DNA of 64,000 nt from Umezawaea sp049997955 (GTDB lineage: Bacteria > Actinomycetota > Actinomycetes > Mycobacteriales > Pseudonocardiaceae). Shown here piece after piece: positions 32,533 to 40,315 of the stretch. A program made the position numbers and the translations under genes. The stretch is taken from positions 1 to 64,000 of the forward strand of contig JAEBDY010000017.1 in assembly GCA_049997955.1 (NCBI GenBank), in the 5' to 3' direction. Numbering within the stretch: the first letter of the stretch is position 1; every line of letters begins with the position of its first letter. The notes beneath the pieces are model-generated. The model searched no databases. It had not been told where the DNA came from and saw nothing but the letters and a program-made list of their open reading frames with translations.

Positions 32533-33177
32533 ATGGAGTGGTCGGATAGCTGGCGCGGGGCCTTCCGCATCGAGCTGCGGGCAGAGGCAGTGGGCCTCGC
32601 GTGGCACGGGTGGCCTGTGCTGCCGGGGACCTATCCGGCCGGTTCGGAGAACGGCGAAGTCCAGTGGGCCGGGCGTGGCGGTGTCGAGACCGACGGGCCG
32701 GTGCCGGTGCACGGCGACTGGCAGGAGCGCGTCGGCACGCAGCCGAACCAGGTCGCGGCGTGGTGGACAGGTCAGTCGTACAGCGTGCTCGGTGCCACGG
32801 GTCACGTGTTCGACGCGATCGAGGTGAGCGCGGACCTCGGTCGGCGGGCCGCCGTGGCGTTGCGCACCATCGGGATGCCGGTGCCGATCGTCGCCACGCC
32901 CGCCGGTGCGTGGATGTTCCTGGTCGAGTCCGGCCAGTCGCTGCGCGCCGACCTGGTGGCGGACGAAGGCGTCCGCCACTACGGCAAGGGCGAGTACATC
33001 GCGCTGCCGCCGTCGCCGGTCCAGCACGGTGTCGTGCACTGGCGGGTCAAGCCGCAGATCTGCGGCTGGAAGCTGCCCGCGTCGCGGATCGTGCAGGACG
33101 CCCTCGTCGAAGCCATCCAGCTGCCTTCGCTGTTCGAGGCCAACGTTCAGCGGCTGGTCGCCGCAGAGCGGGGCTGA
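32533..33177 (+). CDS. Prim-pol (archaeo-eukaryotic primase)-like domain protein
   Basis: The 214-residue protein resembles the N-terminal domain of actinobacterial 'bifunctional DNA primase/polymerase' proteins: AVGLAWHGWPVLPGTYP, GPVPVHGDWQERVGTQPNQVAAWWTGQSYSVL, then VEVSADLG-like and GKGEYIALPPSPVQHGVVHW. Clear AEP metal ligands (DhD) are not evident, so polymerase activity is doubtful. ATG 32533 is chosen because GGAGG lies ten bases upstream; the frame from 32308 covers the regulatory repeats. It follows the tad locus and overlaps the helicase gene convergently by 31 bases. It may take part in repair with that helicase. Confidence 0.62.
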   Translation: MEWSDSWRGAFRIELRAEAVGLAWHGWPVLPGTYPAGSENGEVQWAGRGGVETDGPVPVHGDWQERVGTQPNQVAAWWTGQSYSVLGATGHVFDAIEVSADLGRRAAVALRTIGMPVPIVATPAGAWMFLVESGQSLRADLVADEGVRHYGKGEYIALPPSPVQHGVVHWRVKPQICGWKLPASRIVQDALVEAIQLPSLFEANVQRLVAAERG

Positions 33178-35567
33178 CCCCCGAGCTGGCCGTCCTGGGT
33201 GCTGTTGGTTCTCTCCCCGACAACCCCGAGAACAGTGCCCAGGACGGCCATCCCACCTGCTTTGTCCAGCGGTTCGTTGCCATTCCCGCACTTCGGCGAC
33301 TGAACGCAGGACGGGCAACCAGCCGGACACGTACACGAAGCGATCGCTTCCCGAGTAGCGACCAGCCAGGGGATCACAGCGGCGAAGCCGCGGTCGGCGA
33401 ATCCGGCCCCTCCTGGATGACCGTCGTGCACGAACACCGTCGCCTCCCCGGTGTCCGCGTGCAGTGCGGTCGACACACCGCCGATGTCCCAGCGGTCACA
33501 GGTCGCGAAGAGCGGTAGCAGGCCGATCGCCGCGTGTTCGGCGGCGTGCAGCGCACCGGGGACGCGCGCGGGATCCAGACCCGCGCCCCCCGGTGCGCTG
33601 CTCGCCAACAACTTCTCCGACACCGTGTACCAGACCGCCCTGGTGAGCAGCACCTGCTCGGGCATGTCGAGCGGCACCTGGTCGATCACCTGACCGGACG
33701 GCAGCCGCCGCAGGTAGCCGACGACCTGAGAGGTCACCTCGACCTCGCCGAGGCACACCGAGACACCCTCGTAGTCCCGCTGCTCCAGCGTGCGGACCAC
33801 GGTGATGTCGACGGACTCGCGGGCCATCGTCGACCAGTCCGGCCGTTCGGCGTGCACGAGCGCCATGCCCTGCTCCAGGTCCAGGTCGTCCACGACGTAC
33901 GACTCGCCCTGGTGCAGGTACACCGCGCCCTGGTGGACCGAGCGGTGCGCGGCGCCAGGGTCGACGGTGCCGAGCATGCGGCCCGAATCGGCCTCCACGA
34001 CGACGACCTGGTCGCCGCCCGAGCCGCGGATGTCGACGTCGGCGTGCGGGCGGTCGTGCGAAGCCCAGTACCAGCCGTTCGGCCTGCGGCGCAGCAGTTT
34101 GCGCTCCACCAGGTCGGCCAGCACGGGCAGGGCCGCGTCGCCGCCGAACTCCGCCAGGCCGTCCGGGGTCAGCGGCAGCTCCGACGCCGCGCACGCCAGG
34201 TGCGGGGCGAGCACGTACGGGTTGGTGGGGTCGAGCACGGTCGCCTCGACGGGGCGGTCGAACACCGCGGGCGGGTTGTGCACGAGGTAGGTGTCCAACG
34301 GGTCGTCGCGGGCGACGAACACGACCAGCGCGCTGTCGCCGGAACGGCCCGCGCGGCCCGCCTGCTGCCAGAACGACGCCAACGTTCCCGGAAAACCCGC
34401 CACCACCACGGCGTCGAGGCCCGCGATGTCGACGCCCAGTTCCAGCGCGTTCGTCGTCGCCACACCGAGCAGCCGCCCGCTGGACAGCGCGCGTTCCAAG
34501 GCGCGGCGCTCCTCCGGCAGGTAGCCCGCGCGGTACGCGGCCACCCGGCCCGGCAGGGAGTCGTCCACTTCGGCCAGCAGCCGCTGGGCGCCCATCGCCG
34601 TCAGCTCCGCGCCGACGCGCGACCGGACGAAAGCCAGCGACCGCGCGCCTTCCACGACCAGGTCGGCCAGGATGCGGGACGTCTCGGCGCCCGCCGAGCG
34701 GCGGACCGGGGCGCCGTTCTCGCCCGCGAAGTCCTCCAGCAGCGGGGGTTCCCACAGCGCGACCGTGCGGGACGCGCGCGGGGAGCCGTCCTCCGTCACG
34801 GCGGCGCACTCGGCGCCCAGCAACCTGCCCGCGGAGGCCGCGGGGTTGGTCACCGTCGCCGAGGCCAGCACGAACACCGGGTCCGCGCCGTACTTGCGGG
34901 CGACGCGGCGGAGCCTGCGCAGCAGCAGCGCGACGTGCGAGCCGAACACGCCGCGGTAGGCGTGGCACTCGTCGACCACGACGTACTTGAGCCGCTTGAG
35001 CAGCCGGATCCAGCGGGTGTGGTTCGGCAGGACGCCGCGGTGCAGCATGTCCGGGTTGGTGAACACCCAGTTGGCGTAGGCGCGCACCCAGTCGCGTTCG
35101 GCCATCGGCGTGTCGCCGTCGAACGACGACGCGTGCACGCCCGGCACGGCCAGCGCCTCGACCGAGCGCAACTGGTCCGCGCCCAGCGCCTTGGTGGGCG
35201 CCAGGTACAGCGCGGTGGCCCGCGGATCGGTGCTCAGCGCCGTGAGCACCGGCAGCTGGTAGGCCAGCGACTTGCCGGACGCGGTGCCCGTCGCCAGCAC
35301 GACGTGGCGCCCCGACCAGGCGAGGTCGGCGGCCTGGACCTGGTGCCGCCACGGCTGTTCGACCCCGCACGAGCGCACGGAGTCGATCACCGGTTCGGCG
35401 ACCCAGGAGGGCCACTGAGCCAACTGGGCGGCGCGACGTGGCATATCGGTGACGTGCGTGAGCGGTGATTCCCCGCTGGGTACTCCGGCGAGCACCCGTT
35501 CCAGCAGTCGGCGTCCCTGGTCGGCCACGGGCGGCAGCTTCGCACACCGCACCGACAGTTCTGGCAC
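33147..35567 (-). CDS. DEAD/DEAH helicase of the MrfA/SftH (DUF1998) family
   Basis: The 806-residue protein has a full superfamily 2 core: Walker A ATGTASGKSLAY, motif II VVVDECHAYRGVFGSH, ASATVTNPA, and GRAGRSGDSALVVFVARDDPLD. It ends with the zinc-binding cluster SCTCPAGCPSCVQSPKCGNGNEP, whose four cysteines mark MrfA/Hrq1-type helicases. Relatives are Bacillus MrfA (mitomycin repair) and mycobacterial SftH (3'-5' translocase). I take GTG 35567 (GGTGG seven bases upstream); GTG 35528 would fit mycobacterial homologues, and the frame is open to 35759. It is divergent from hppA. Confidence 0.9.
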   Translation of the reverse strand: MPELSVRCAKLPPVADQGRRLLERVLAGVPSGESPLTHVTDMPRRAAQLAQWPSWVAEPVIDSVRSCGVEQPWRHQVQAADLAWSGRHVVLATGTASGKSLAYQLPVLTALSTDPRATALYLAPTKALGADQLRSVEALAVPGVHASSFDGDTPMAERDWVRAYANWVFTNPDMLHRGVLPNHTRWIRLLKRLKYVVVDECHAYRGVFGSHVALLLRRLRRVARKYGADPVFVLASATVTNPAASAGRLLGAECAAVTEDGSPRASRTVALWEPPLLEDFAGENGAPVRRSAGAETSRILADLVVEGARSLAFVRSRVGAELTAMGAQRLLAEVDDSLPGRVAAYRAGYLPEERRALERALSSGRLLGVATTNALELGVDIAGLDAVVVAGFPGTLASFWQQAGRAGRSGDSALVVFVARDDPLDTYLVHNPPAVFDRPVEATVLDPTNPYVLAPHLACAASELPLTPDGLAEFGGDAALPVLADLVERKLLRRRPNGWYWASHDRPHADVDIRGSGGDQVVVVEADSGRMLGTVDPGAAHRSVHQGAVYLHQGESYVVDDLDLEQGMALVHAERPDWSTMARESVDITVVRTLEQRDYEGVSVCLGEVEVTSQVVGYLRRLPSGQVIDQVPLDMPEQVLLTRAVWYTVSEKLLASSAPGGAGLDPARVPGALHAAEHAAIGLLPLFATCDRWDIGGVSTALHADTGEATVFVHDGHPGGAGFADRGFAAVIPWLVATREAIASCTCPAGCPSCVQSPKCGNGNEPLDKAGGMAVLGTVLGVVGERTNSTQDGQLGGQPRSAATSR

Positions 35568-35778
35568 CGTCGAACCACCGCGCACCGCTTCCTGCGTAGA
35601 TAACGGTGTGTGCACGGAGCGGGACGTATCGTTGCGGGCTTGCGGCCTATGAATAGACTCCGCCGAATCGCATCCAATGAGGGGTGCATCACGTGGTGTC
35701 AGGGCAGGCGCAGGTCGGCCGGTCGGGTGGCGCACGCGATGCGGTCCCCTGTTGGGCAAACACTCACCAGGAGGACGG

Positions 35779-38076
35779 ATGTCCCGGCAATTCCTCGCGG
35801 AGGGCCTTGAACTCTCCGGAGGTGATCGCGGCGTCGTAGCCGTGATCGCCGTGGTCGCCCTGGCAGCCCTTGCCGTCGGCTACGTACTGCTCAGGGAGGT
35901 GCTGGCCGCGGGCCAGGGCACCGACAAGATGCAGGAAATCGCCAAGGCGGTCCAAGAGGGCGCAGCGGCTTACCTCAACCGGCAGTTCCGCACGCTCGCA
36001 CCCTTCGTGGTGATCGTTTTCGTTCTGCTGTTCGCGCTTCCCGCCGATGACCTGAACGAGCGCATCGGCAGGTCGCTGTTCTTCATCTTCGGCGCGGTGT
36101 TCTCCGCCAGCATCGGCTACCTCGGCATGTGGCTGTCGACCCGCGCGAACGTGCGCGTCGCCGCCGCGTCGAAGGAGGAGGGCGGTCGGGAGAAGGCGAC
36201 CCGCATCGCGTTCCGCACCGGTGGCGTGGTCGGCATGATGACCGTCGGCCTCGGCCTGTTCGGCGCCGCTGTCGTCGTGCTGGTCTACGCGGGTCAGGCC
36301 CCGAAGGTGCTGGAGGGCTTCGGGTTCGGCGCCGCGCTGCTGGCGATGTTCATGCGCGTCGGCGGCGGCATCTTCACGAAGGCCGCCGACGTCGGCGCCG
36401 ACCTGGTCGGCAAGGTCGAGCAGGGCATCCCCGAGGACGACCCCCGCAACGCCGCGACGATCGCCGACAACGTCGGCGACAACGTGGGCGACTGCGCCGG
36501 CATGGCCGCGGACCTCTTCGAGTCCTACGCCGTGATGCTCGTCGCGTCGCTGATCCTCGGCACCGCCGCGTTCGGCGCGCAGGGCCTGCTGTTCCCGTTG
36601 ATCGTCCCCGCGATCGGTGTCGTCACCGCCGTCATCGGCGTGTACACCACCAAGGCGCGGCCGGGCGAGAACGGCTTGGCGGCGATCAACCGCGCGTTCT
36701 ACATCTCCGCGATCATCTCCGCCGTGCTGTGCACGGTGGCGGCGTTCGTCTACCTGCCCAGCTCGTTCGCGAACCTGGACGGCGTGTCGGACGAGATCAA
36801 GGGCACCAGCGGCAACCCGGCGCTGATCGCGGCCATCGCGGTCATCATCGGCATCGTGCTCGCGGGCGTCATCCTCTGGCTGACCGGCTACTACACCGGC
36901 ACCGAGCACAAGCCCGTCAAGGAGGTCGGCCGCACGTCGCTGACCGGCGCCGCGACGGTGATCCTGTCCGGCATCTCGGTCGGTTTCGAGTCGGCGGTCT
37001 ACACCGCGCTGGTGATCGGCGCGGCCGTGTACGGCGCGTTCCTGCTGTCCGGTTCGGTCGTCGTGGCGCTGTTCGCCGTGGCGCTGGCCGGTTGCGGTCT
37101 GCTCACCACGGTCGGCGTCATCGTCGCCATGGACACGTTCGGCCCGGTCAGCGACAACGCCCAGGGCATCGCCGAGATGTCGGGCGACGTCGACGGCGAG
37201 GCCGCGCAGATCCTCACCGAGCTGGACGCGGTGGGCAACACCACCAAGGCCATCACCAAGGGCATCGCGATCGCGACCGCCGTGCTGGCGGCGACCGCGC
37301 TGTTCGGCTCGTACAAGGACGCCATCACGCAGTCGCTGGCCAAGGTCGGCGCGACGTTCGACAACGCCGACTTCGTGGCGTTCACGCCGGACGTCCTGGT
37401 CGGTCTGATCATCGGCTCGGCCGTGGTGTTCATGTTCTCCGGTCTCGCGGTCAACGCCGTGACCAGGGCCGCGGGCGCCATCGTGTTCGAGGTGCGGCGC
37501 CAGTTCCGCGAGAACCCCGGCATCATGGACTACTCGGTGAAGCCCGAGTACGGCCGCGTCGTGGACATCTGCACCAGGGACTCGCTGCGCGAGCTGGCCA
37601 CCCCCGGCCTGCTGGCCGTGCTGGCCCCGGTCGCCGTGGGCTTCGGCCTCGGCGTCGGCCCGCTGGCGGGCTTCCTCGCGGGTGCGATCGCGACCGGCAC
37701 GCTGATGGCGGTGTTCCTGGCCAACTCCGGTGGCGCCTGGGACAACGCGAAGAAGCTGGTCGAGGACGGCAACCACGGTGGCAAGGGCTCCGAGGCCCAC
37801 GCCGCGACGGTCATCGGCGACACCGTCGGCGACCCGTTCAAGGACACCGCGGGCCCGGCCATCAACCCGCTGCTGAAGGTGATGAACCTGGTGTCGGTGC
37901 TGATCGCGCCCGCCATCATCGCGTTCTCCATCGGTGCGGACGCGTCCACGGGCATCCGCTTGTCGATCGCGTTCGTCGCGGTGGCGATCATCGTGGCCGC
38001 CGTGGTGATCTCCAAGCGCCGCGGCACCGTGATCGAGGACAGCCCGGCGGAGACGGTCTCCAACAACGCCGTCTAG
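35779..38076 (+). CDS. hppA: Membrane H+-translocating pyrophosphatase
   Basis: The 765-residue integral membrane enzyme has about sixteen membrane helices. It couples pyrophosphate hydrolysis to proton export. Substrate motifs are visible: DVGADLVGKVEQGIPEDDPRN, DNVGDNVGDCAGMAADLFESY-like segment near residue 230, and GDTVGDPFKDTAGPAINPLLK near 690. The sequence GNTTKAITKG has lysine where K+-dependent enzymes have alanine, so this is the K+-independent type. ATG 35779 follows AGGAGG. A strong terminator follows the gene, so it is monocistronic. Confidence 0.97.
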   Translation: MSRQFLAEGLELSGGDRGVVAVIAVVALAALAVGYVLLREVLAAGQGTDKMQEIAKAVQEGAAAYLNRQFRTLAPFVVIVFVLLFALPADDLNERIGRSLFFIFGAVFSASIGYLGMWLSTRANVRVAAASKEEGGREKATRIAFRTGGVVGMMTVGLGLFGAAVVVLVYAGQAPKVLEGFGFGAALLAMFMRVGGGIFTKAADVGADLVGKVEQGIPEDDPRNAATIADNVGDNVGDCAGMAADLFESYAVMLVASLILGTAAFGAQGLLFPLIVPAIGVVTAVIGVYTTKARPGENGLAAINRAFYISAIISAVLCTVAAFVYLPSSFANLDGVSDEIKGTSGNPALIAAIAVIIGIVLAGVILWLTGYYTGTEHKPVKEVGRTSLTGAATVILSGISVGFESAVYTALVIGAAVYGAFLLSGSVVVALFAVALAGCGLLTTVGVIVAMDTFGPVSDNAQGIAEMSGDVDGEAAQILTELDAVGNTTKAITKGIAIATAVLAATALFGSYKDAITQSLAKVGATFDNADFVAFTPDVLVGLIIGSAVVFMFSGLAVNAVTRAAGAIVFEVRRQFRENPGIMDYSVKPEYGRVVDICTRDSLRELATPGLLAVLAPVAVGFGLGVGPLAGFLAGAIATGTLMAVFLANSGGAWDNAKKLVEDGNHGGKGSEAHAATVIGDTVGDPFKDTAGPAINPLLKVMNLVSVLIAPAIIAFSIGADASTGIRLSIAFVAVAIIVAAVVISKRRGTVIEDSPAETVSNNAV

Positions 38077-38100
38077 CCGTGCCGGGTTCCACCCCCTGAG

Positions 38101-38140
38101 AAGGCGCGTTCGGGTCCTCACCGACCCGGACGCGCCTTTT
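38101..38140 (+). terminator. Intrinsic terminator of hppA
   Basis: A 15-base stem (38102-38116 with 38123-38137, one T/G-type bulge) and TTTT tail lies 25 bases after the hppA stop. Confidence 0.85.
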
Positions 38141-38187
38141 CGGTTCACACTGGACGGGACCCCACGACCCGATCCAGGGAGATGGAC

Positions 38188-38769
38188 ATGAGGCTCAGCC
38201 TCGCCGCACTGCTCGCCGCCGCGGCCCTCGTCGCCGGGTGCACGTCGGGCGGCAGCGGTCCGACCAGCGCTTCTCCGTCGGCGCCGACCGCCGATCCGGC
38301 CGTGGCGTACATGGACCAGGTGTGCTCGGCGATCCCCGGCTTCGCGACCGCGGTCAAGACGCCGCCGCAGCTCGACGCGACCGATCCCGTCAAGTTGAAG
38401 GCCGACATGAGCGCCTACATGGGCCAGCTCGCCGACGCGTTCGCCAAGTCCACCGCCGACCTGCGGGCCGTCGGCCCGTCCCCGGTCGCCGGCGGCGACG
38501 AGCAGGTGAAGAAGGTGGCCGACGCGTTCGACGGGGCCGCGACGATGTTCGCCGACGCGAAGGCGAAGGTCGAGCAGGCCGACGCGGCGGACCCGAGCGG
38601 TGGCCTCCAGGCCGCCGGTGAGGCGATCGCGAAGCTCGCCGAGTTCGCGCAGCCCCTCAGCGACCTCGAAACCAGCCCTGAGCTGCTGGAGGCCGCGGAG
38701 AAGGCGCCGAAGTGCCAGTCGATCCGCCCGACGGCCACCACCGGCACCACCCCCACCACCACGTCCTGA
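38188..38769 (+). CDS. Secreted lipoprotein, first of a tandem pair
   Basis: The 193-residue protein has a lipoprotein signal (RLSLAALLAAAALVAGCTSG, lipobox LVAGC) then a Ser/Thr/Pro linker and a helical domain beginning VAYMDQVCSAIPGF and ending EKAPKCQSIRP with a Thr-rich tail. It shares this plan with the next gene: a cysteine after [YW]xDxVC and one near the end, likely a disulfide. ATG 38188 is preferred to ATG 38182 because GGGAG is six bases upstream of it and abuts the earlier codon. Function unknown. Confidence 0.8.
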   Translation: MRLSLAALLAAAALVAGCTSGGSGPTSASPSAPTADPAVAYMDQVCSAIPGFATAVKTPPQLDATDPVKLKADMSAYMGQLADAFAKSTADLRAVGPSPVAGGDEQVKKVADAFDGAATMFADAKAKVEQADAADPSGGLQAAGEAIAKLAEFAQPLSDLETSPELLEAAEKAPKCQSIRPTATTGTTPTTTS

Positions 38770-38890
38770 GCACTGGTCTCGATTGGGGAACGAGACGCCG
38801 AACGGCCCAAGAACCGCCTCCGAGCGGACCAGGGGGAGGAGTAGGTTCCCCCCTCATCTCCGCTCGACTCGATTGCACCGGGAGTCCCTC

Positions 38891-39517
38891 ATGAGGCACC
38901 GCCTCGCCGTGGCAGGCGTCTTCGCCGCCGCCGCCCTCACCCTGACCGCGTGCGGCACCCAGACCGCGGGCACCGCCACCGGCACCGGCGGTTCCACCGG
39001 CACCGGCACCTCCTCCTCCGCCGCCGCGGGCGGCGACGAGACGGTCCAGTGGATCGACAAGGTCTGCGGCGCGAGCCTCGAGGTCATCAAGACCCTCTCC
39101 ACCGAGCCGGAACTGGACACGACCGATCCCGGGAAGATGCAGACCCAGTTCGCCGCGTGGCTCGGCGACGGTTCCACGGCCGTCGACGACGCCATCAAGA
39201 AGCTCAACGACCTGAAGGAGGGTCCGCACCCGGACTCCGAGAAGCTGGCCACGAGCGCCGCCGACATCTTCGGGCAGCTCAAGACCGCGCTCGACAAGGC
39301 CAAGACGGGTGTCGAGGCCGCGAACCCGCAGGACCCGGCGTCGATCGCCTCCGCGTTCACGCAGGTCGCGACCGACATGCAGGCCGTGGCGAAGATCGGC
39401 GAGGACTTCGACGGCGTGCTCGTCCGCTCGAACCTGGCCGAGGCGGAGAAGAAGGCCCCGAACTGCAAGGCCATCGAGGGCGCGGGCGGCACCACGTCCA
39501 CCCCGCCGACCTCCTGA
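38891..39517 (+). CDS. Secreted lipoprotein, second of a tandem pair
   Basis: The 208-residue paralogue of the preceding gene has a signal peptide with lipobox LTAC, a Gly/Ser/Thr-rich linker (GTGGSTGTGTSSS) and a helical domain starting VQWIDKVCGASLEV and ending EKKAPNCKAIEGAGG. The pattern of DTTDP/DATDP, the two cysteines and the S/T-rich end match its neighbour, so they arose by duplication. ATG 38891 has GGGAG seven bases upstream. It lies 121 bases after the first copy. Function unknown; the helical form suggests a ligand- or cell-wall-binding role. Confidence 0.8.
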   Translation: MRHRLAVAGVFAAAALTLTACGTQTAGTATGTGGSTGTGTSSSAAAGGDETVQWIDKVCGASLEVIKTLSTEPELDTTDPGKMQTQFAAWLGDGSTAVDDAIKKLNDLKEGPHPDSEKLATSAADIFGQLKTALDKAKTGVEAANPQDPASIASAFTQVATDMQAVAKIGEDFDGVLVRSNLAEAEKKAPNCKAIEGAGGTTSTPPTS

Positions 39518-39566
39518 TCCGCTCCGGGGGCCGTGCGGGTGTGAACGTCCGCGCGGCGTTCGGTTG

Positions 39567-39603
39567 CTGACACAGGTCGAACAGGTGTTCTACGCTCCGT
39601 GCG
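39567..39603 (+). promoter_or_regulatory. Promoter of the LAGLIDADG-like gene, leaderless
   Basis: CTGACA (39567-39572) and TACGCT (39591-39596) are 18 bases apart; the predicted start of transcription is 39603, the G of the GTG start codon. Confidence 0.55.
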
Positions 39604-40211
39604 TGGGGCAACTGTCCTTCTACTCCGCCGAGGCGCGCCAACCGGGGGTTGGGGACCTGGCGGGCCTGCTGTGCGGGCCCGGCCAGGCGATGGGCTTCGG
39701 GCGGGGCACGGCGGCCCGCGTGTCGGTCGTCGTGGCGGACCGGGAGCGGGCGACCGCGCTCGCCACCGAGTGCGGTCGGCGGGGCGTCGTGGCGGAGATA
39801 GCGGCCGTGGAGGAGTGCGGCGCGCTGGTCCGCACGGCGTTTCGCGCGGATCTCACCCATTTGGCCGCCGAATGGCTGCGGGGCGGGGCGGCCAAGGCCG
39901 TTCCGCCGGAGTTCGAACTGGACGGGGCGGTGCTCAGGTTCTGGGCGCTGGTGTCGGGTGGCTGGGTCGACTCGGCGTACGCGCTCGGGCTCGACCCGGA
40001 CGCCCCGGAAACACACGAACCCCTGCGTGCGGCCTTGATCGGCTCCGGTTTGCCCGCCACGCTCGTCGCCGGACCGAGCGGCGGACCGGTGCTCCGGGTG
40101 ATCGGCAGGCGCAGGCTCTCGAGGCTCGCTGAACTGGTCGGGGAGCCGCCGGGCGGCGTTGCGGAAGGTGACTGGCCGGCAGCCTCGCCGGGTCCTCCCA
40201 ACGGGCGATAG
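39603..40211 (+). CDS. Conserved hypothetical upstream of topA, LAGLIDADG/WhiA-like halves
   Basis: The 202-residue protein has no clear annotation. Two segments, DLAGLLCGPGQAMGFGRGTAARVSV (about 18-42) and LRFWALVSGGWVDSAYALGL (about 116-135), each begin a helix-strand-strand pattern like the halves of LAGLIDADG proteins such as the N-terminal part of WhiA, and it ends VLRVIGRRRLSRLAELVG. No catalytic acidic pair of homing endonucleases is obvious. A conserved hypothetical (Rv3647c) also lies upstream of topA in M. tuberculosis. Start GTG 39603 coincides with a predicted transcription start. The fold assignment is my inference. Confidence 0.6.
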   Translation: MGQLSFYSAEARQPGVGDLAGLLCGPGQAMGFGRGTAARVSVVVADRERATALATECGRRGVVAEIAAVEECGALVRTAFRADLTHLAAEWLRGGAAKAVPPEFELDGAVLRFWALVSGGWVDSAYALGLDPDAPETHEPLRAALIGSGLPATLVAGPSGGPVLRVIGRRRLSRLAELVGEPPGGVAEGDWPAASPGPPNGR

Positions 40212-40315
40212 AGGACGGTTGTGTCACCCTGTCCGCACCAGCCCTGCCCAGCAGGGCTGGTCGACAGTGCACACTGGCGGGTCGAAGCACAGGGTTTGGA
40301 AGAGAGCGGGACAGC

